Assembly: GCA_964393975.1 (NCBI GenBank)
Contig: CAYMVO010000003.1
Span: forward strand, 1-64,000
DNA: 64,000 nucleotides
Direction: 5' to 3'
From: CALVNN01 sp964393975
GTDB lineage: Bacteria > Bacillota > Clostridia > Christensenellales > UBA1242
This document shows positions 42,916-52,253 of this stretch, piece after piece. Positions within the stretch are counted from its first letter, which is position 1. Every line of letters starts with the position of its first letter. The notes under the pieces were generated by a model. It worked only from the letters and a program-made list of their open reading frames with translations. It was not told the DNA's origin and searched no databases. Both the position numbers and the translations under genes were made by a program.

Positions 42916-44709
42916 ATGAGAGATTTGAGCAAGATTAGAAATTTTTGTATAGTAGCACATATAGACCACGGGAAAAGCACACTAGCGGATAGACTCATTG
43001 AGTATACTGGGACTGTGTCAAAGCGTGATATGAGCGAGCAACTATTAGATAGTATGGACTTGGAAAAGGAGCACGGCATCACTATAAAACTAACTCCTAC
43101 TAGAATGAAGTACAACTATAATGGTGAGGAGTATGTTTTAAACCTTATTGATACACCTGGACACGTAGATTTTACTTATGAGGTCAGTCGTTCGCTTGTG
43201 GCGTGTGAGGGCGCGATACTGATTGTGGACGCTTCGCAAGGTGTGGAGGCGCAAACGCTCGCAAATGTTTATTTGGCATTAGATAACAATCTAGAAGTCT
43301 TGCCAGTGATAAACAAGATAGACTTACCGAGTGCTAGACCTAGTGAGGTCAAAAAAGAGATAGAGGACATCATAGGTATACCTGCAGATGATGCACCGCT
43401 AATTAGTGCTAAAACAGGTCTAAATATTGATGATGTTTTGAGGCAAGTCGTAGAAAAAATACCCGCTCCAAAGGGAGAGTTTGATGCACCGCTTAAGGCG
43501 CTTATATTTGATAGTTATTATGACAATTATAAAGGCGCTGTGTGTATGGTGCGTGTGTTTGACGGTAGCGTAAAGGTGGGCGACTTAATAAAAATGTGTA
43601 GCAGTGGCAAGACATTTGAGGTGACCGAGGTCGGATATTTTGTGCCAAAAGCGAGCGCTGTAGATGTGCTAGAGTGCGGTGATGTTGGGTATATCTGTGC
43701 GAGTATAAAAAACGTGAGCGAGTGCAAGGTGGGTGACACTGTGACGCTTGCAAACAATCCGACTGAGCATCCGCTAGCGGGATACAAGCAAGTGCAACCT
43801 GTGGTATTTAGTGGTGTGTTTTTGGTGGATGGTAGTAGGTTTAACGATCTAAAAGACGCGCTCGAAAAACTTAGACTAAACGATGCGTCGCTAACCTTTG
43901 AACCAGAAGTGAGTACTGCGCTTGGATATGGGTTTAGATGCGGTTTTTTGGGACTACTGCATTTGGAGATTATAACCGAGAGACTAGAGCGAGAGTTTAA
44001 TTTGGATATTATCACGACTGCACCGAGTGTTAGTTATAGGATACTCACGACCAAAAACGAGGAACTTATGATTAGTAATCCGTGTAGTCTTCCTTCGCCT
44101 CAAGAAATCGCCGTTTGGGAGGAACCTATCGTAAAATTAGAGGTCTACACTCCACCTGAATATGTGGGTGCGGTGATGACTCTTTGTCAAGACAAACGTG
44201 GCGAATACAAAGATATGCAATATATCGACGCTAGTCGTGTGAGATTAAATTATATTATGCCACTTAACGAGATAGTGTATGACTTTTTTGATAACTTAAA
44301 ATCTCGCACTCGAGGTTATGCGAGTCTAGACTACGAACTCGCTGGGTACAAGGAGAGCGATTTGGTGAGAATGGATATTTTGCTAAATGGCGAAGTGTGT
44401 GATGCGCTTAGTCTCATAGTGCATAGAGACAAGGCATACGCAAGAGGTAGGGGTATTGTAGAGAAACTAAAAGAAATCATACCTCGTCAGTTGTTTGAAG
44501 TGCCTATTCAAGCGTCTATTGGCAATAAAGTCATTGCGAGAGAGACGGTAAAAGCGATGCGTAAAGATGTGCTCGCGAAGTGTTATGGCGGTGATATTAC
44601 TCGTAAGCGTAAATTATTAGAAAAGCAGAAAGAGGGCAAGAAGAGGATGCGTAAGGTGGGTAGTGTGGAACTACCTAGCGAGGCGTTTATCAGTATTCTT
44701 AAGATATAA
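42916..44709 (+). CDS. lepA: Elongation factor 4 (LepA)
   Basis: Ribosome-associated translational GTPase. 597 aa with P-loop AHIDHGKSTLADRL, switch I region LLDSMDLEKEHGITIK, G3 DTPGHVDF, G4 NKIDLPSA and the EF4-specific C-terminal domain (SLPSPQEIAVWEEP, RKRKLLEKQKEGKKRMR). No canonical Shine-Dalgarno is evident directly before ATG 42916; the family N-terminus supports it. hemW begins one base after the stop. In Bacillus the order lepA-hemW-hrcA-grpE is contiguous; here it is split. Confidence 0.97.
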   Translation: MRDLSKIRNFCIVAHIDHGKSTLADRLIEYTGTVSKRDMSEQLLDSMDLEKEHGITIKLTPTRMKYNYNGEEYVLNLIDTPGHVDFTYEVSRSLVACEGAILIVDASQGVEAQTLANVYLALDNNLEVLPVINKIDLPSARPSEVKKEIEDIIGIPADDAPLISAKTGLNIDDVLRQVVEKIPAPKGEFDAPLKALIFDSYYDNYKGAVCMVRVFDGSVKVGDLIKMCSSGKTFEVTEVGYFVPKASAVDVLECGDVGYICASIKNVSECKVGDTVTLANNPTEHPLAGYKQVQPVVFSGVFLVDGSRFNDLKDALEKLRLNDASLTFEPEVSTALGYGFRCGFLGLLHLEIITERLEREFNLDIITTAPSVSYRILTTKNEELMISNPCSLPSPQEIAVWEEPIVKLEVYTPPEYVGAVMTLCQDKRGEYKDMQYIDASRVRLNYIMPLNEIVYDFFDNLKSRTRGYASLDYELAGYKESDLVRMDILLNGEVCDALSLIVHRDKAYARGRGIVEKLKEIIPRQLFEVPIQASIGNKVIARETVKAMRKDVLAKCYGGDITRKRKLLEKQKEGKKRMRKVGSVELPSEAFISILKI

Positions 44710-44710
44710 T

Positions 44711-45787
44711 ATGGCGTCTATTTATATACATATTCCTTTTTGTGAGAGGAAATGCAAGTATTGTAGTTTTGTTAGTTACGAAAAATGTAATTTATTAGAT
44801 AGATACATTGAGTCTTTGTTGGATGAGATAAGGTCAACGAAAAGGGTAGAGGTCGATACGATTTATATAGGTGGCGGGACACCTAGTTTGCTTAGCGGAG
44901 AGCAGTTGAGTAAGATTTTGAGCGTTATAAGGCAAGAACATAATGTAAGGGGTGACGCGGAAATTAGTATTGAGTGCAATCCTAACTCTATTACAAGAGA
45001 TAAACTACTTGCGTACAAGTCGTGTGGGGTGAATAGGGTAAGCGTTGGCGTGCAAAGTCTAAATGACAAGGTATTAGATAGTATTGGCAGGTTGCATACG
45101 GGAGAAGTGGCTTTAAATACTCTAAGGCTTTTATGTGAAATATTTGATAATGTTAGTGCTGATTTGATCATAGGATTACCATATCAGAGCAAGAGTCAAG
45201 TGATAGATGACATTAAAAAGATTGCACCTTTTGTCACGCACTTTAGCGTGTATAGTCTAATGCTGGAGAGCGGAACAAAATTGTTTGATGAGGTAGAAAA
45301 AGGTGATTTGAGTCTACCAAACGAGGATGCCGTGGTGGATATGTACGATAGTGCGGTGGCGGTGCTAAAAGATTTAGGGTTTGATAGATACGAGGTGAGC
45401 AACTTTGGTCAAAAATGCGAGCATAATTTGGCGTATTGGACTCAAAAAGATTATTACGGGTTTGGCGTGGCGAGTCATAGCTATGTAAAAGGGGTGAGGT
45501 ATTGCAATACCGAAAGTCTAGAGGCGTATTTGTCGGGGGAGCGTATTTTGGATAGTTACACGGTCGGTGAAAATGAGTCTAGAGAAGAGTACATTATGCT
45601 AAGGATGAGGCTGGCGGAAGGGTTTTTGATAAAAGATTATTTTGAAAGGTTTGGCGTTTTGCCACCTATGGACAAAGTAGAGGAGATGAAAAAACAAGGT
45701 TTGGTGGTGGAAGCGCGTGGGGCTTTGAGGGCGACTGAGTTGGGCTTTCATTTATTAAATCATATCATTTTAAAGCTATTAGATTGA
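44711..45787 (+). CDS. hemW: HemW-like radical SAM protein
   Basis: Radical SAM protein of the coproporphyrinogen-oxidase-like family; HemW binds heme and acts in heme trafficking and does not oxidise coproporphyrinogen. 358 aa from ATG 44711. It has the cluster motif CERKCKYCSF (CxxxCxxC) near residue 10, the TIYIGGGTPSLLS block, RVSVGVQSLNDKVLDSIGR, SADLIIGLPYQS, and the C-terminal domain with EEYIMLRMRLAEG. The extra cysteine of true HemN (CxxxCxxCxC) is absent (Ser-Phe), as in HemW. Start is coupled to the lepA stop. Confidence 0.92.
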   Translation: MASIYIHIPFCERKCKYCSFVSYEKCNLLDRYIESLLDEIRSTKRVEVDTIYIGGGTPSLLSGEQLSKILSVIRQEHNVRGDAEISIECNPNSITRDKLLAYKSCGVNRVSVGVQSLNDKVLDSIGRLHTGEVALNTLRLLCEIFDNVSADLIIGLPYQSKSQVIDDIKKIAPFVTHFSVYSLMLESGTKLFDEVEKGDLSLPNEDAVVDMYDSAVAVLKDLGFDRYEVSNFGQKCEHNLAYWTQKDYYGFGVASHSYVKGVRYCNTESLEAYLSGERILDSYTVGENESREEYIMLRMRLAEGFLIKDYFERFGVLPPMDKVEEMKKQGLVVEARGALRATELGFHLLNHIILKLLD

Positions 45788-45876
45788 CTTTTTTTGGTAA
45801 ATAAAAGTTTTTAAGGCGTAAAGTAAATATTTTTAATAGCAATGAATAAACTACCTTATGTATAAAGGAGTAGTTT

Positions 45877-46593
45877 ATGTTGGAATTTACTTTGGTAATG
45901 ACAGGGGTGGATGATATTACGCTAGAGCAAGAACGTTCATTATTACATAACAAAGTGCGAGATAAAGGTGGCATTTTTTCTACACTCGTTATGGATAAAG
46001 ACATCTATTTTTTGATAGCGAGTAATAAAAATGAAGATTTGATTTTAGAGGATATTACTCAAACTATTATAAATAGTATCAAGTCTTTCAAGACGAGTTT
46101 TGTAAAAGAACATATCAATTTTAAAACTAAAAACAAGATGAAATTATCAGCACTTGTAAAGGCGCTAGTAAATTTTGATATGGGTAGTGACGCGAAGGTG
46201 ATAAGGTATAAACTACTACTCAAAAACGAACTCAATTTGTATTCGTTTTATAGATTTAGATTGAAAGATTTGGTGGATAAGTGGAGTCAACTCGTAGATA
46301 TAACAAATCAAAATGTCGGGTTTTTGGGCTTTGATGAGACGTATATTGATATTATTCGGTTTTTAGTGGACGGTATATCGGTAGGTGAAGAACTTAAAGC
46401 GTTTATGCAAGATAAGGTGGTAAGCTTTTATAATAAAAACGACGAACTATTAAAAGAATACAGTTTTGATATGGAGCGATTTTTTGATGAACTCATATCG
46501 CATAATCCTAGCAAACTCACTATACACGGGTTTAGTGGAGATGTGAACGAGTTTTTGATGCAATTATTTGCGGATAGAGTAAAAATTTCTTAA
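45877..46593 (+). CDS. ytxC: YtxC-like sporulation protein
   Basis: The 238-aa soluble protein resembles the YtxC family: an N-terminal alpha/beta part and an all-helical C-terminal part with FLGFDETYIDIIRFLVDGIS and a terminal KLTIHGFSGDVNEFLMQLFADRV. The position is telling. In B. subtilis ytxC lies just upstream of thrS, and here the next features are a T-box and a thrS-derived gene. Sequence similarity alone is weak; synteny raises it. Ribosome binding site AAGGAG. No consensus sigma-E site seen. Confidence 0.65.
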   Translation: MLEFTLVMTGVDDITLEQERSLLHNKVRDKGGIFSTLVMDKDIYFLIASNKNEDLILEDITQTIINSIKSFKTSFVKEHINFKTKNKMKLSALVKALVNFDMGSDAKVIRYKLLLKNELNLYSFYRFRLKDLVDKWSQLVDITNQNVGFLGFDETYIDIIRFLVDGISVGEELKAFMQDKVVSFYNKNDELLKEYSFDMERFFDELISHNPSKLTIHGFSGDVNEFLMQLFADRVKIS

Positions 46594-46606
46594 AAAATCA
46601 TTGGCA

Positions 46607-46890
46607 ACATATTAGCGTGGTAGTATAATGGTATTAGAAACATATTGGCATTTGCTATTAAGCATAAGCAAGATCCAAGTAGTCTATAACAATCTTTTGA
46701 ACTAGAGATGCGCGTTCGTGGGCTGAAAGACTCGCACAAAAGGTTATAGGTGAAACCACTTTTTGCCAGCCAACGCCCGAACTGTTTAGCGTTATAGACA
46801 CAAATAAGGCTCGCTATTTAGCGAGTGAAATAAGGTGGAACCACGGTTATATATCGTCCTTAAAGTAGAATATACTTTTTGGGCGTTTTT
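46607..46890 (+). promoter_or_regulatory. T-box leader (tRNA-Thr-sensing expected) with terminator
   Basis: The leader carries a T-box-like core AAGGTGGAACCACGG (46832-46846) preceded by a CTCGC/GCGAG stem (46810-46825). It is followed by a terminator made of CGTCC/GGGCG and AAAGTA/TATACTTT pairings with TTTTTT (46855-46889). The 5' part has features of stem I (AGTA near 46619, GAAAGAC-type loop near 46723). Specifier codon could not be fixed by eye. T-box leaders turn on synthetase genes when the cognate tRNA is uncharged. The gene downstream is thrS-derived. Confidence 0.8.
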
Positions 46891-46923
46891 TGTTTCTATA
46901 AAAATAATAAGGAGATTTATATT

Positions 46924-47544
46924 ATGGATGAAAAAGAATTGCAAAAATTAGAAGAAAAGAAGCAAAAAGAGATGACCGCTCGCCATACTATGAGTCACGT
47001 GCTTGCGGGTGCTATCAAGTCTATCTTTGGCGATGTCAAGTTTGGTATCGGTCCTGCTATTGAGGATGGTTTTTACTATGACTTTGATATGGAACACGCC
47101 TTAAATGAGGAAGATTTTGACGCTATTGATAAAAAAATGCGTGAATTGGTCGAACAAAATTTGGATATGGTGCGTGAGGAGGTCTCTAGAGAAAAGGCGC
47201 TTATGATGTTTAGTGACCAACCGTACAAGGTGGAGTTGATTAAAGATTTGCCAGAAGATGAAGTTATTTCCGTTTATCATTTGGGAGATGTGTTTACCGA
47301 TTTGTGTCGTGGTCCGCTTAGAGCAAAAGGTTATAGAGTAGAAAAAGATTTTAGAAATGAAAAGATTGGATACAAAATCCGTGAAGCAGTCAAAATGAAA
47401 ATACCTTATATGGTAATTATTGGCGATAATGAAATGAATAATAATACCATTAGCATTAGAAAGCGTGGAAACGAAAGTATTAACGATATTACTTTTGATG
47501 ACTTGTGCTTAAGTATAGATAAAGACATAGAGAATAAGATATAA
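46924..47544 (+). pseudogene. thrS: Internally deleted threonyl-tRNA synthetase (editing half fused to C-terminal tail)
   Basis: 206 aa. Residues 1-131 match the ThrRS editing (N2) domain: HTMSH (H21, H25), GPAIEDGFYYDFD, YHLGDVFTDLCRGP (C128). Residue 132 onward jumps into the last two-thirds of the anticodon-binding domain: LRAKGYRVEKDFRNEKIGYK, IREAVKMKIPYMVIIGDNE, TISIRKRG. Missing are the N-terminal TGS domain, the final editing-site His (CRGPH becomes CRGPL), the whole class II catalytic core (motifs 1-3) and the first part of the anticodon domain, about 350 residues. The junction is in frame but not at a domain boundary. T-box and ytxC context mark it as the native thrS locus. Real deletion, assembly artefact, or a remodelled editing factor are all possible. 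Confidence 0.85.
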
Positions 47545-47553
47545 TCTATTATG

Positions 47554-47584
47554 GCATTAGACTTTTTAGTCTAGTGCTTTTTTG
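47554..47584 (+). terminator. Terminator after the thrS-derived gene
   Basis: GCATTAGAC pairs with GTCTAGTGC (one G-U) around TTTTTA, followed by seven T. Confidence 0.9.
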
Positions 47585-47627
47585 CTATTTAAATGAGAAA
47601 ATCACCTTAAACGATTAAATAGTGTAA

Positions 47628-47729
47628 TCTTGTGTATCATTTTTAGAGGGGCATCTTGAGTATGCGATTAGTACTGCTAAAAAACATAATGTAAATTTAA
47701 CTTATTTAAATGAGTCGTTTGAAGTCTGA
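47628..47729 (+). pseudogene. Short open fragment, possible gene remnant
   Basis: Thirty-three codons without start codon or ribosome binding site read SCVSFLEGHLEYAISTAKKH then NVNLTYLNESFEV and TGA. The composition looks protein-like, but no family is recognised. The rest of the 47585-48048 gap is AT-rich without genes. It includes a perfect inverted repeat ATGACAT-GTAA-ATGTCAT (about 47991-48008) upstream of the surface protein gene, possibly an operator. Confidence 0.3.
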
Positions 47730-48048
47730 TTGTTGTATTATTTGACTAGTATGGCGAGTGAAAATCTAACTAGAAAAACTTTTATAAAGAAATCAATTAT
47801 TGAATGAAAATGTAGAAAATTTTTGATATTTGCTTGCGTAATTGTAAATAATAAGATATAATCAAATAGTAAGAAAGAGTACGTGGTATTTGCGGGCTTT
47901 TTATCAGAGTTCTAGCGGTGGGAAAAATGATAATCTTTAGGCGAAATTATTTAATTTTTACATATTTTAAATTCAAATAATTTTCTATATGACATGTAAA
48001 ATGTCATTACATTAATAAATCTATCTAAAATCTTTTTGAGGTGAATGT

Positions 48049-51000
48049 ATGCGATTTCAAAGAATAATAAAAACTATTATCGGTATCATTATTATTATCG
48101 GTATATTAGTGGGAATGGGGTACGGCGTCAGCACGCTACTCAATAACGATAAATCGGCGTTTTATTTTGAGGTAAACCCTAATGGCGAAGTTATGGAAGA
48201 AGTCGTTGTAGATGATATTATTGTCGACAAGGGGACCAAGATTATTTTACCTACTCCAGAGAGAGTTGGATATACTTTTGATGGTTGGTATTTTGATAGA
48301 GATTACTCAGGCGGGTATTATAGAGGCGGAGAAGAGATTTCCTCAGATAGTAGCAAGACGCAACTCTATGCAAAGTGGAGTGTAAAAAAGTTTACGGTCG
48401 TGATTTATAACGAGTTTAATGATAGCCAAACTAAGTACACTGAAAATGTTAGTTATCAAAAAAGCATTTACTTAGACCGCTACATATCTCAAAACGAAGA
48501 GCTAGGATATACTTATAGTTGGAAAGATGCAAGTGGTGTGATTATTAGTGAGGCGAATGTCGTTATTACGGGCGATTGTACATTTACCCGTGTGAGAGAA
48601 GTGAAAGTGTACAATCTTAGGTATATTTACGAAGCAGATAACGAAGACGTCGTCTTGGGCGAGGACAGGTTGTCGTTTGGTAAATCATTTGATTTTAGCA
48701 ATATCGATATGCAAAGAGTGGGATATTCATTTAAGGATAAATGCACACTCAAAAATGGTACCGAGATAGCTAGTGGTACTTTGCTAGATAAGAGCATTAT
48801 TAAAGGTGTTTATAACGATACTATAGTATTGTATCCTGTGTATGAGATTATGAAGTTTAGTGTAAAATTTTACACTTATGATGACGCTCTTTTGAGTACA
48901 TTGAGTTATGATTACAATTCGTTATTGGCGCAAGATGATTTAAGCCGTATTGAGTCAAATGCGACTTTGACTCGTGACCATTATGTATTTAAAGGGTGGT
49001 CGTACAAAGGTCAATTATTAGAAGATATTAGCACTTTTAGGATACCGACGGAAGATGTCGATTTGGTAGCGACTTATGAAAAGGAAAAATACGAGATAAA
49101 GTATTTTATTAGTGTAGGTGAGACAAAATATTTTGATACTATTACAAAGGAGTATGGAGATAGTCTAGTAGGTACTATTCCGACCGATGAACAAATTGCG
49201 ACTTTGATAGGTGATGATAGCAAGGCGTATGAGTTTTATGGGCTAAAGTATAATAATGTGACCTACGATAAAGAGACTTTTGAGCAAACATTTACTTCGG
49301 CAAATAATATGGAAATAGAAGTCTTACTCAATCAGACAAAATTAATTATCAAATATTTTGCCGGCGATGGTGAGACGATTTACAAAAAGTCATTTTTGGA
49401 TATAGACTCACAAATAATTCTTCCAGATACCCCTACTAGCGAGTATGCCCCTAAGACCTCTGATACGGACACCTCGTACGTGTTTGGTGGTTGGATACTC
49501 AAAGATGGAACGGCTTTTGATGAAAGCTTTGATTTGAGTACTATAAACGGCAGTTTAGATGTATATAGCGAATGGTTTGAGTATAATCAAAATAAATGGA
49601 AAGCAGGTCTAAATAGCGATGGTGTTACCGCTTATGTAGTGGAGTATTTAGGTGATTATAAGAATGTTTGCGTGCCTAGTCAAGTGTTATTAAATTTTAA
49701 TCCTTACAAGGTAACGACGATTGGCGACGAAAGTATCAATGGTGCGGTAGGTAACATTGAAGGTAGAAAAATATTAATCAGATCTAATATAACAACTATT
49801 GCTTATCGTGCTTTCTTTAACATAGAAAATACGAGCATTATATTTGACGATGACGACTCAAATAATAGTCTCAGTATCGGCGAGATGGCGTTTGGTAGTT
49901 TGACCGAAGCTGGAACGCAAAAATCAATCAAATCTATCACATTACCTAAGAGGACTACTAGCGTAGATTCACTTGCGTTTGGTTCGGCGATTAGTCTTGA
50001 ACGAGTTGATGTGGTGAGTGGGTGTGAAAATTACAAGTCGGTCGACGGTGTACTCTATGAGGTTAATGGAAAAGATGTGATTCTTCACACCTATCCTCAC
50101 GCTAAAAGTGGGACAGAGTTTGTAGTACCTAGTGACGTCACTAAGATTGGCGATAATGGATTTTATTATTATAATGGCACAAACGCTATAGAAAGTACTT
50201 TAGAGGTGGTAAAGACTAGCAAAACTACCGCACTCAAGACTATCGGTGAAAATTCGTTTAAAAACGCTACAAACCTCACTCGTGTAGACTTTTCTACCGC
50301 ACCGATAGATACGATTGGGGCATCTGCTTTTGAGGGGTGTTTTAATGATTGCTCTTCGCACGAATTATTGTTTAATCCTACCTGTAAAATACTAAGAGTC
50401 GGCGCAAGTGCATTTAAAAATTGTTATTTTGTCACTAAGATTAGTATCGATTTGTCTAATCTACAAGAAATTGGCGAGAGCGCGTTTTATTTTCTTGCGG
50501 GGAAGGTCGCAGTCAATAACACTCTTGAATTAGTAGAGGAAGATCTAAGCGTCACACTAAAAGATTTGACTAATATTCCAAATTATGCTTTTTGTAATAG
50601 TCAGTTATTCCTTACCATAATTGACACTAAAGATGTGACTATAGGTGAGAGCGCGTTTGGTAAAAGTATTATCAAAAGTGCTGTGTTTAATGGCAAGCTC
50701 ACTTTGGGCGATTATGCTTTTAGTGAGGCGAGGATTGATTATATTCAGTTTGACCACGTTGAAGACATAAAAATTAATATGTTTGAGTATACGAGTGTAA
50801 CCTCTATAAAGGTTGACTATCTAAAGAATGTGGAATATGTAAACGGTAAGCTTAGTGTGTTTTATAATAATAAGTCTTTGAAGACGTTTGTTTTTGGAGA
50901 GAATTGTTCTGTAGATGCTTTGACTCCGCTTTTGTTTTCAGGATGTATAAGTCTTGAAAGTGTAACGCTACCTAAAGATATTGAAGTGATACCAGCTTAC

Positions 51001-51699
51001 GTTTTTTATGGTTGTGAAAGTTTGATTATAGATATACCTGAGAGCGTGAAAGCTATCGAGGGAGGTGCGTTTTATGGTTGTAAAAAAATAGAACGTCTAG
51101 ACCTTACTCTTACGAGTTTATCAAGTGATGCGTTTAATGAGACGGGTTTGAAATATGTTTACATCAAATTTGTCGGGGATAATTGTAGTATGTCAGGAGC
51201 GTTTGTCGGTTGTACTAGTCTTAAGACTATTATTTTGGATGGAAAGGTGCCAGTGTTTGAATGTAAAAGTAGCGTGAGTTTGTATCTATTTTATAAGATA
51301 ACTCCTATGAAGATTTACATTCCTCAAGGCACAAAGGCGGAGTATTTGGCTATAGATAAATGGGTAGAGTACGAGGAGTATTTGACCGAGGTGGATCTAT
51401 CAAGTGGTATGGTAAAAGATAACGGCAAACTACTAAAAGTCATTTCAAACATAGACACTATTACTGTACCAAATGATGTGACAGCGTTAAGTGATTATGC
51501 GTTTAGTGGGTTGAGTAATTTAAAGGTCTTAAATCTAAATACGACTAGCGTGCTAACTGCAAGCGATATAACATATTTATTTGACGATGTAAATACTGAT
51601 ACTCTAGTCATCAAGGTACCTAATGATTTACTAGACGCTTATAAATCATCGACCTTTTGGGCGTCTTATATAAATAACTTTGTAGGAGTAGATTTTTAG
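48049..51699 (+). CDS. Large surface protein with InlB-type B-repeats and BspA-type leucine-rich repeats
   Basis: 1216 aa. An N-terminal membrane anchor (about 7-30, TIIGIIIIIGILVGMGYGV) is followed by Listeria-Bacteroides (InlB B / Flg_new) repeats to about residue 510, such as GYTFDGWYFDRDYSGGYY ending QLYAKW, and VFGGWILKDGTAFDE. LRR_5 (BspA-like) repeats cover about 530-1200 (KVTTIGDESINGAV, AFKNCYFVTKISIDLSNLQE, LPKDIEVIPAYVFYGCESL). No LPxTG sorting signal is present, so it is anchored by the N-terminus. Such proteins usually mediate adhesion or wall interaction. Its stop overlaps the yigZ GTG by one base. Confidence 0.9.
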   Translation: MRFQRIIKTIIGIIIIIGILVGMGYGVSTLLNNDKSAFYFEVNPNGEVMEEVVVDDIIVDKGTKIILPTPERVGYTFDGWYFDRDYSGGYYRGGEEISSDSSKTQLYAKWSVKKFTVVIYNEFNDSQTKYTENVSYQKSIYLDRYISQNEELGYTYSWKDASGVIISEANVVITGDCTFTRVREVKVYNLRYIYEADNEDVVLGEDRLSFGKSFDFSNIDMQRVGYSFKDKCTLKNGTEIASGTLLDKSIIKGVYNDTIVLYPVYEIMKFSVKFYTYDDALLSTLSYDYNSLLAQDDLSRIESNATLTRDHYVFKGWSYKGQLLEDISTFRIPTEDVDLVATYEKEKYEIKYFISVGETKYFDTITKEYGDSLVGTIPTDEQIATLIGDDSKAYEFYGLKYNNVTYDKETFEQTFTSANNMEIEVLLNQTKLIIKYFAGDGETIYKKSFLDIDSQIILPDTPTSEYAPKTSDTDTSYVFGGWILKDGTAFDESFDLSTINGSLDVYSEWFEYNQNKWKAGLNSDGVTAYVVEYLGDYKNVCVPSQVLLNFNPYKVTTIGDESINGAVGNIEGRKILIRSNITTIAYRAFFNIENTSIIFDDDDSNNSLSIGEMAFGSLTEAGTQKSIKSITLPKRTTSVDSLAFGSAISLERVDVVSGCENYKSVDGVLYEVNGKDVILHTYPHAKSGTEFVVPSDVTKIGDNGFYYYNGTNAIESTLEVVKTSKTTALKTIGENSFKNATNLTRVDFSTAPIDTIGASAFEGCFNDCSSHELLFNPTCKILRVGASAFKNCYFVTKISIDLSNLQEIGESAFYFLAGKVAVNNTLELVEEDLSVTLKDLTNIPNYAFCNSQLFLTIIDTKDVTIGESAFGKSIIKSAVFNGKLTLGDYAFSEARIDYIQFDHVEDIKINMFEYTSVTSIKVDYLKNVEYVNGKLSVFYNNKSLKTFVFGENCSVDALTPLLFSGCISLESVTLPKDIEVIPAYVFYGCESLIIDIPESVKAIEGGAFYGCKKIERLDLTLTSLSSDAFNETGLKYVYIKFVGDNCSMSGAFVGCTSLKTIILDGKVPVFECKSSVSLYLFYKITPMKIYIPQGTKAEYLAIDKWVEYEEYLTEVDLSSGMVKDNGKLLKVISNIDTITVPNDVTALSDYAFSGLSNLKVLNLNTTSVLTASDITYLFDDVNTDTLVIKVPNDLLDAYKSSTFWASYINNFVGVDF

Positions 51700-52253
51700 T
51701 GCGAACTGTTAGCAAAAATGGTGAATCTAGCATCACTGTAGAAAGGTCAAAGTTTTTAGGTCACTGCATAAGTGTATCTAGTGAGACGGAGGCGGAAAAG
51801 TTTATTATAGACCTAAAGCGTAAAAATCCGCAAGCAAGACATATAGTCTATGTATACAAGATAGAACCAAACATAATAAAAAAATACAATAGCACCGAAC
51901 CTAGCGGTACGGGTGCACCACCTATTTTAGGACTGATTGAGCGTAAAGGACTCACTAATATACTAGTCGCGGTGGTGAGGTATTTTGGTGGAGTGTTACT
52001 CGGTACGGGTGGGTTGGTTCGCGCGTATAGCGAGGCTAGCGAACTAGCGATACAAAGCGCAGGCGAAAAAGAATTGACTAAGTACTACAAGTTTGAAGTG
52101 ACCGTACCTTATAATAGAGTGAGTGAAGTAGAGGATAGTGATGTGATGATTTTGGATAGAGTCTATGCGGAAAATGTCATTTATAAGATAGCTAGCATTA
52201 GTAAAAACATACCTTTTGATGATGCAATAAATGAAGGTGAAATATGGCTGTAG
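51699..52253 (+). CDS. yigZ: YigZ/IMPACT family protein
   Basis: UPF0029/IMPACT family, 184 aa: TVERSKFLGHCISVSSETEAEKF, NPQARHIVYVYK, EPSGTGAPPILG and the glycine-rich VVRYFGGVLLGTGGLVRAYSEA. The bacterial role is not well defined (possible ribosome or nucleic-acid interaction). It starts with GTG overlapping the tail of the surface protein gene and ends overlapping recX by ten bases. Confidence 0.93.
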   Translation: MRTVSKNGESSITVERSKFLGHCISVSSETEAEKFIIDLKRKNPQARHIVYVYKIEPNIIKKYNSTEPSGTGAPPILGLIERKGLTNILVAVVRYFGGVLLGTGGLVRAYSEASELAIQSAGEKELTKYYKFEVTVPYNRVSEVEDSDVMILDRVYAENVIYKIASISKNIPFDDAINEGEIWL

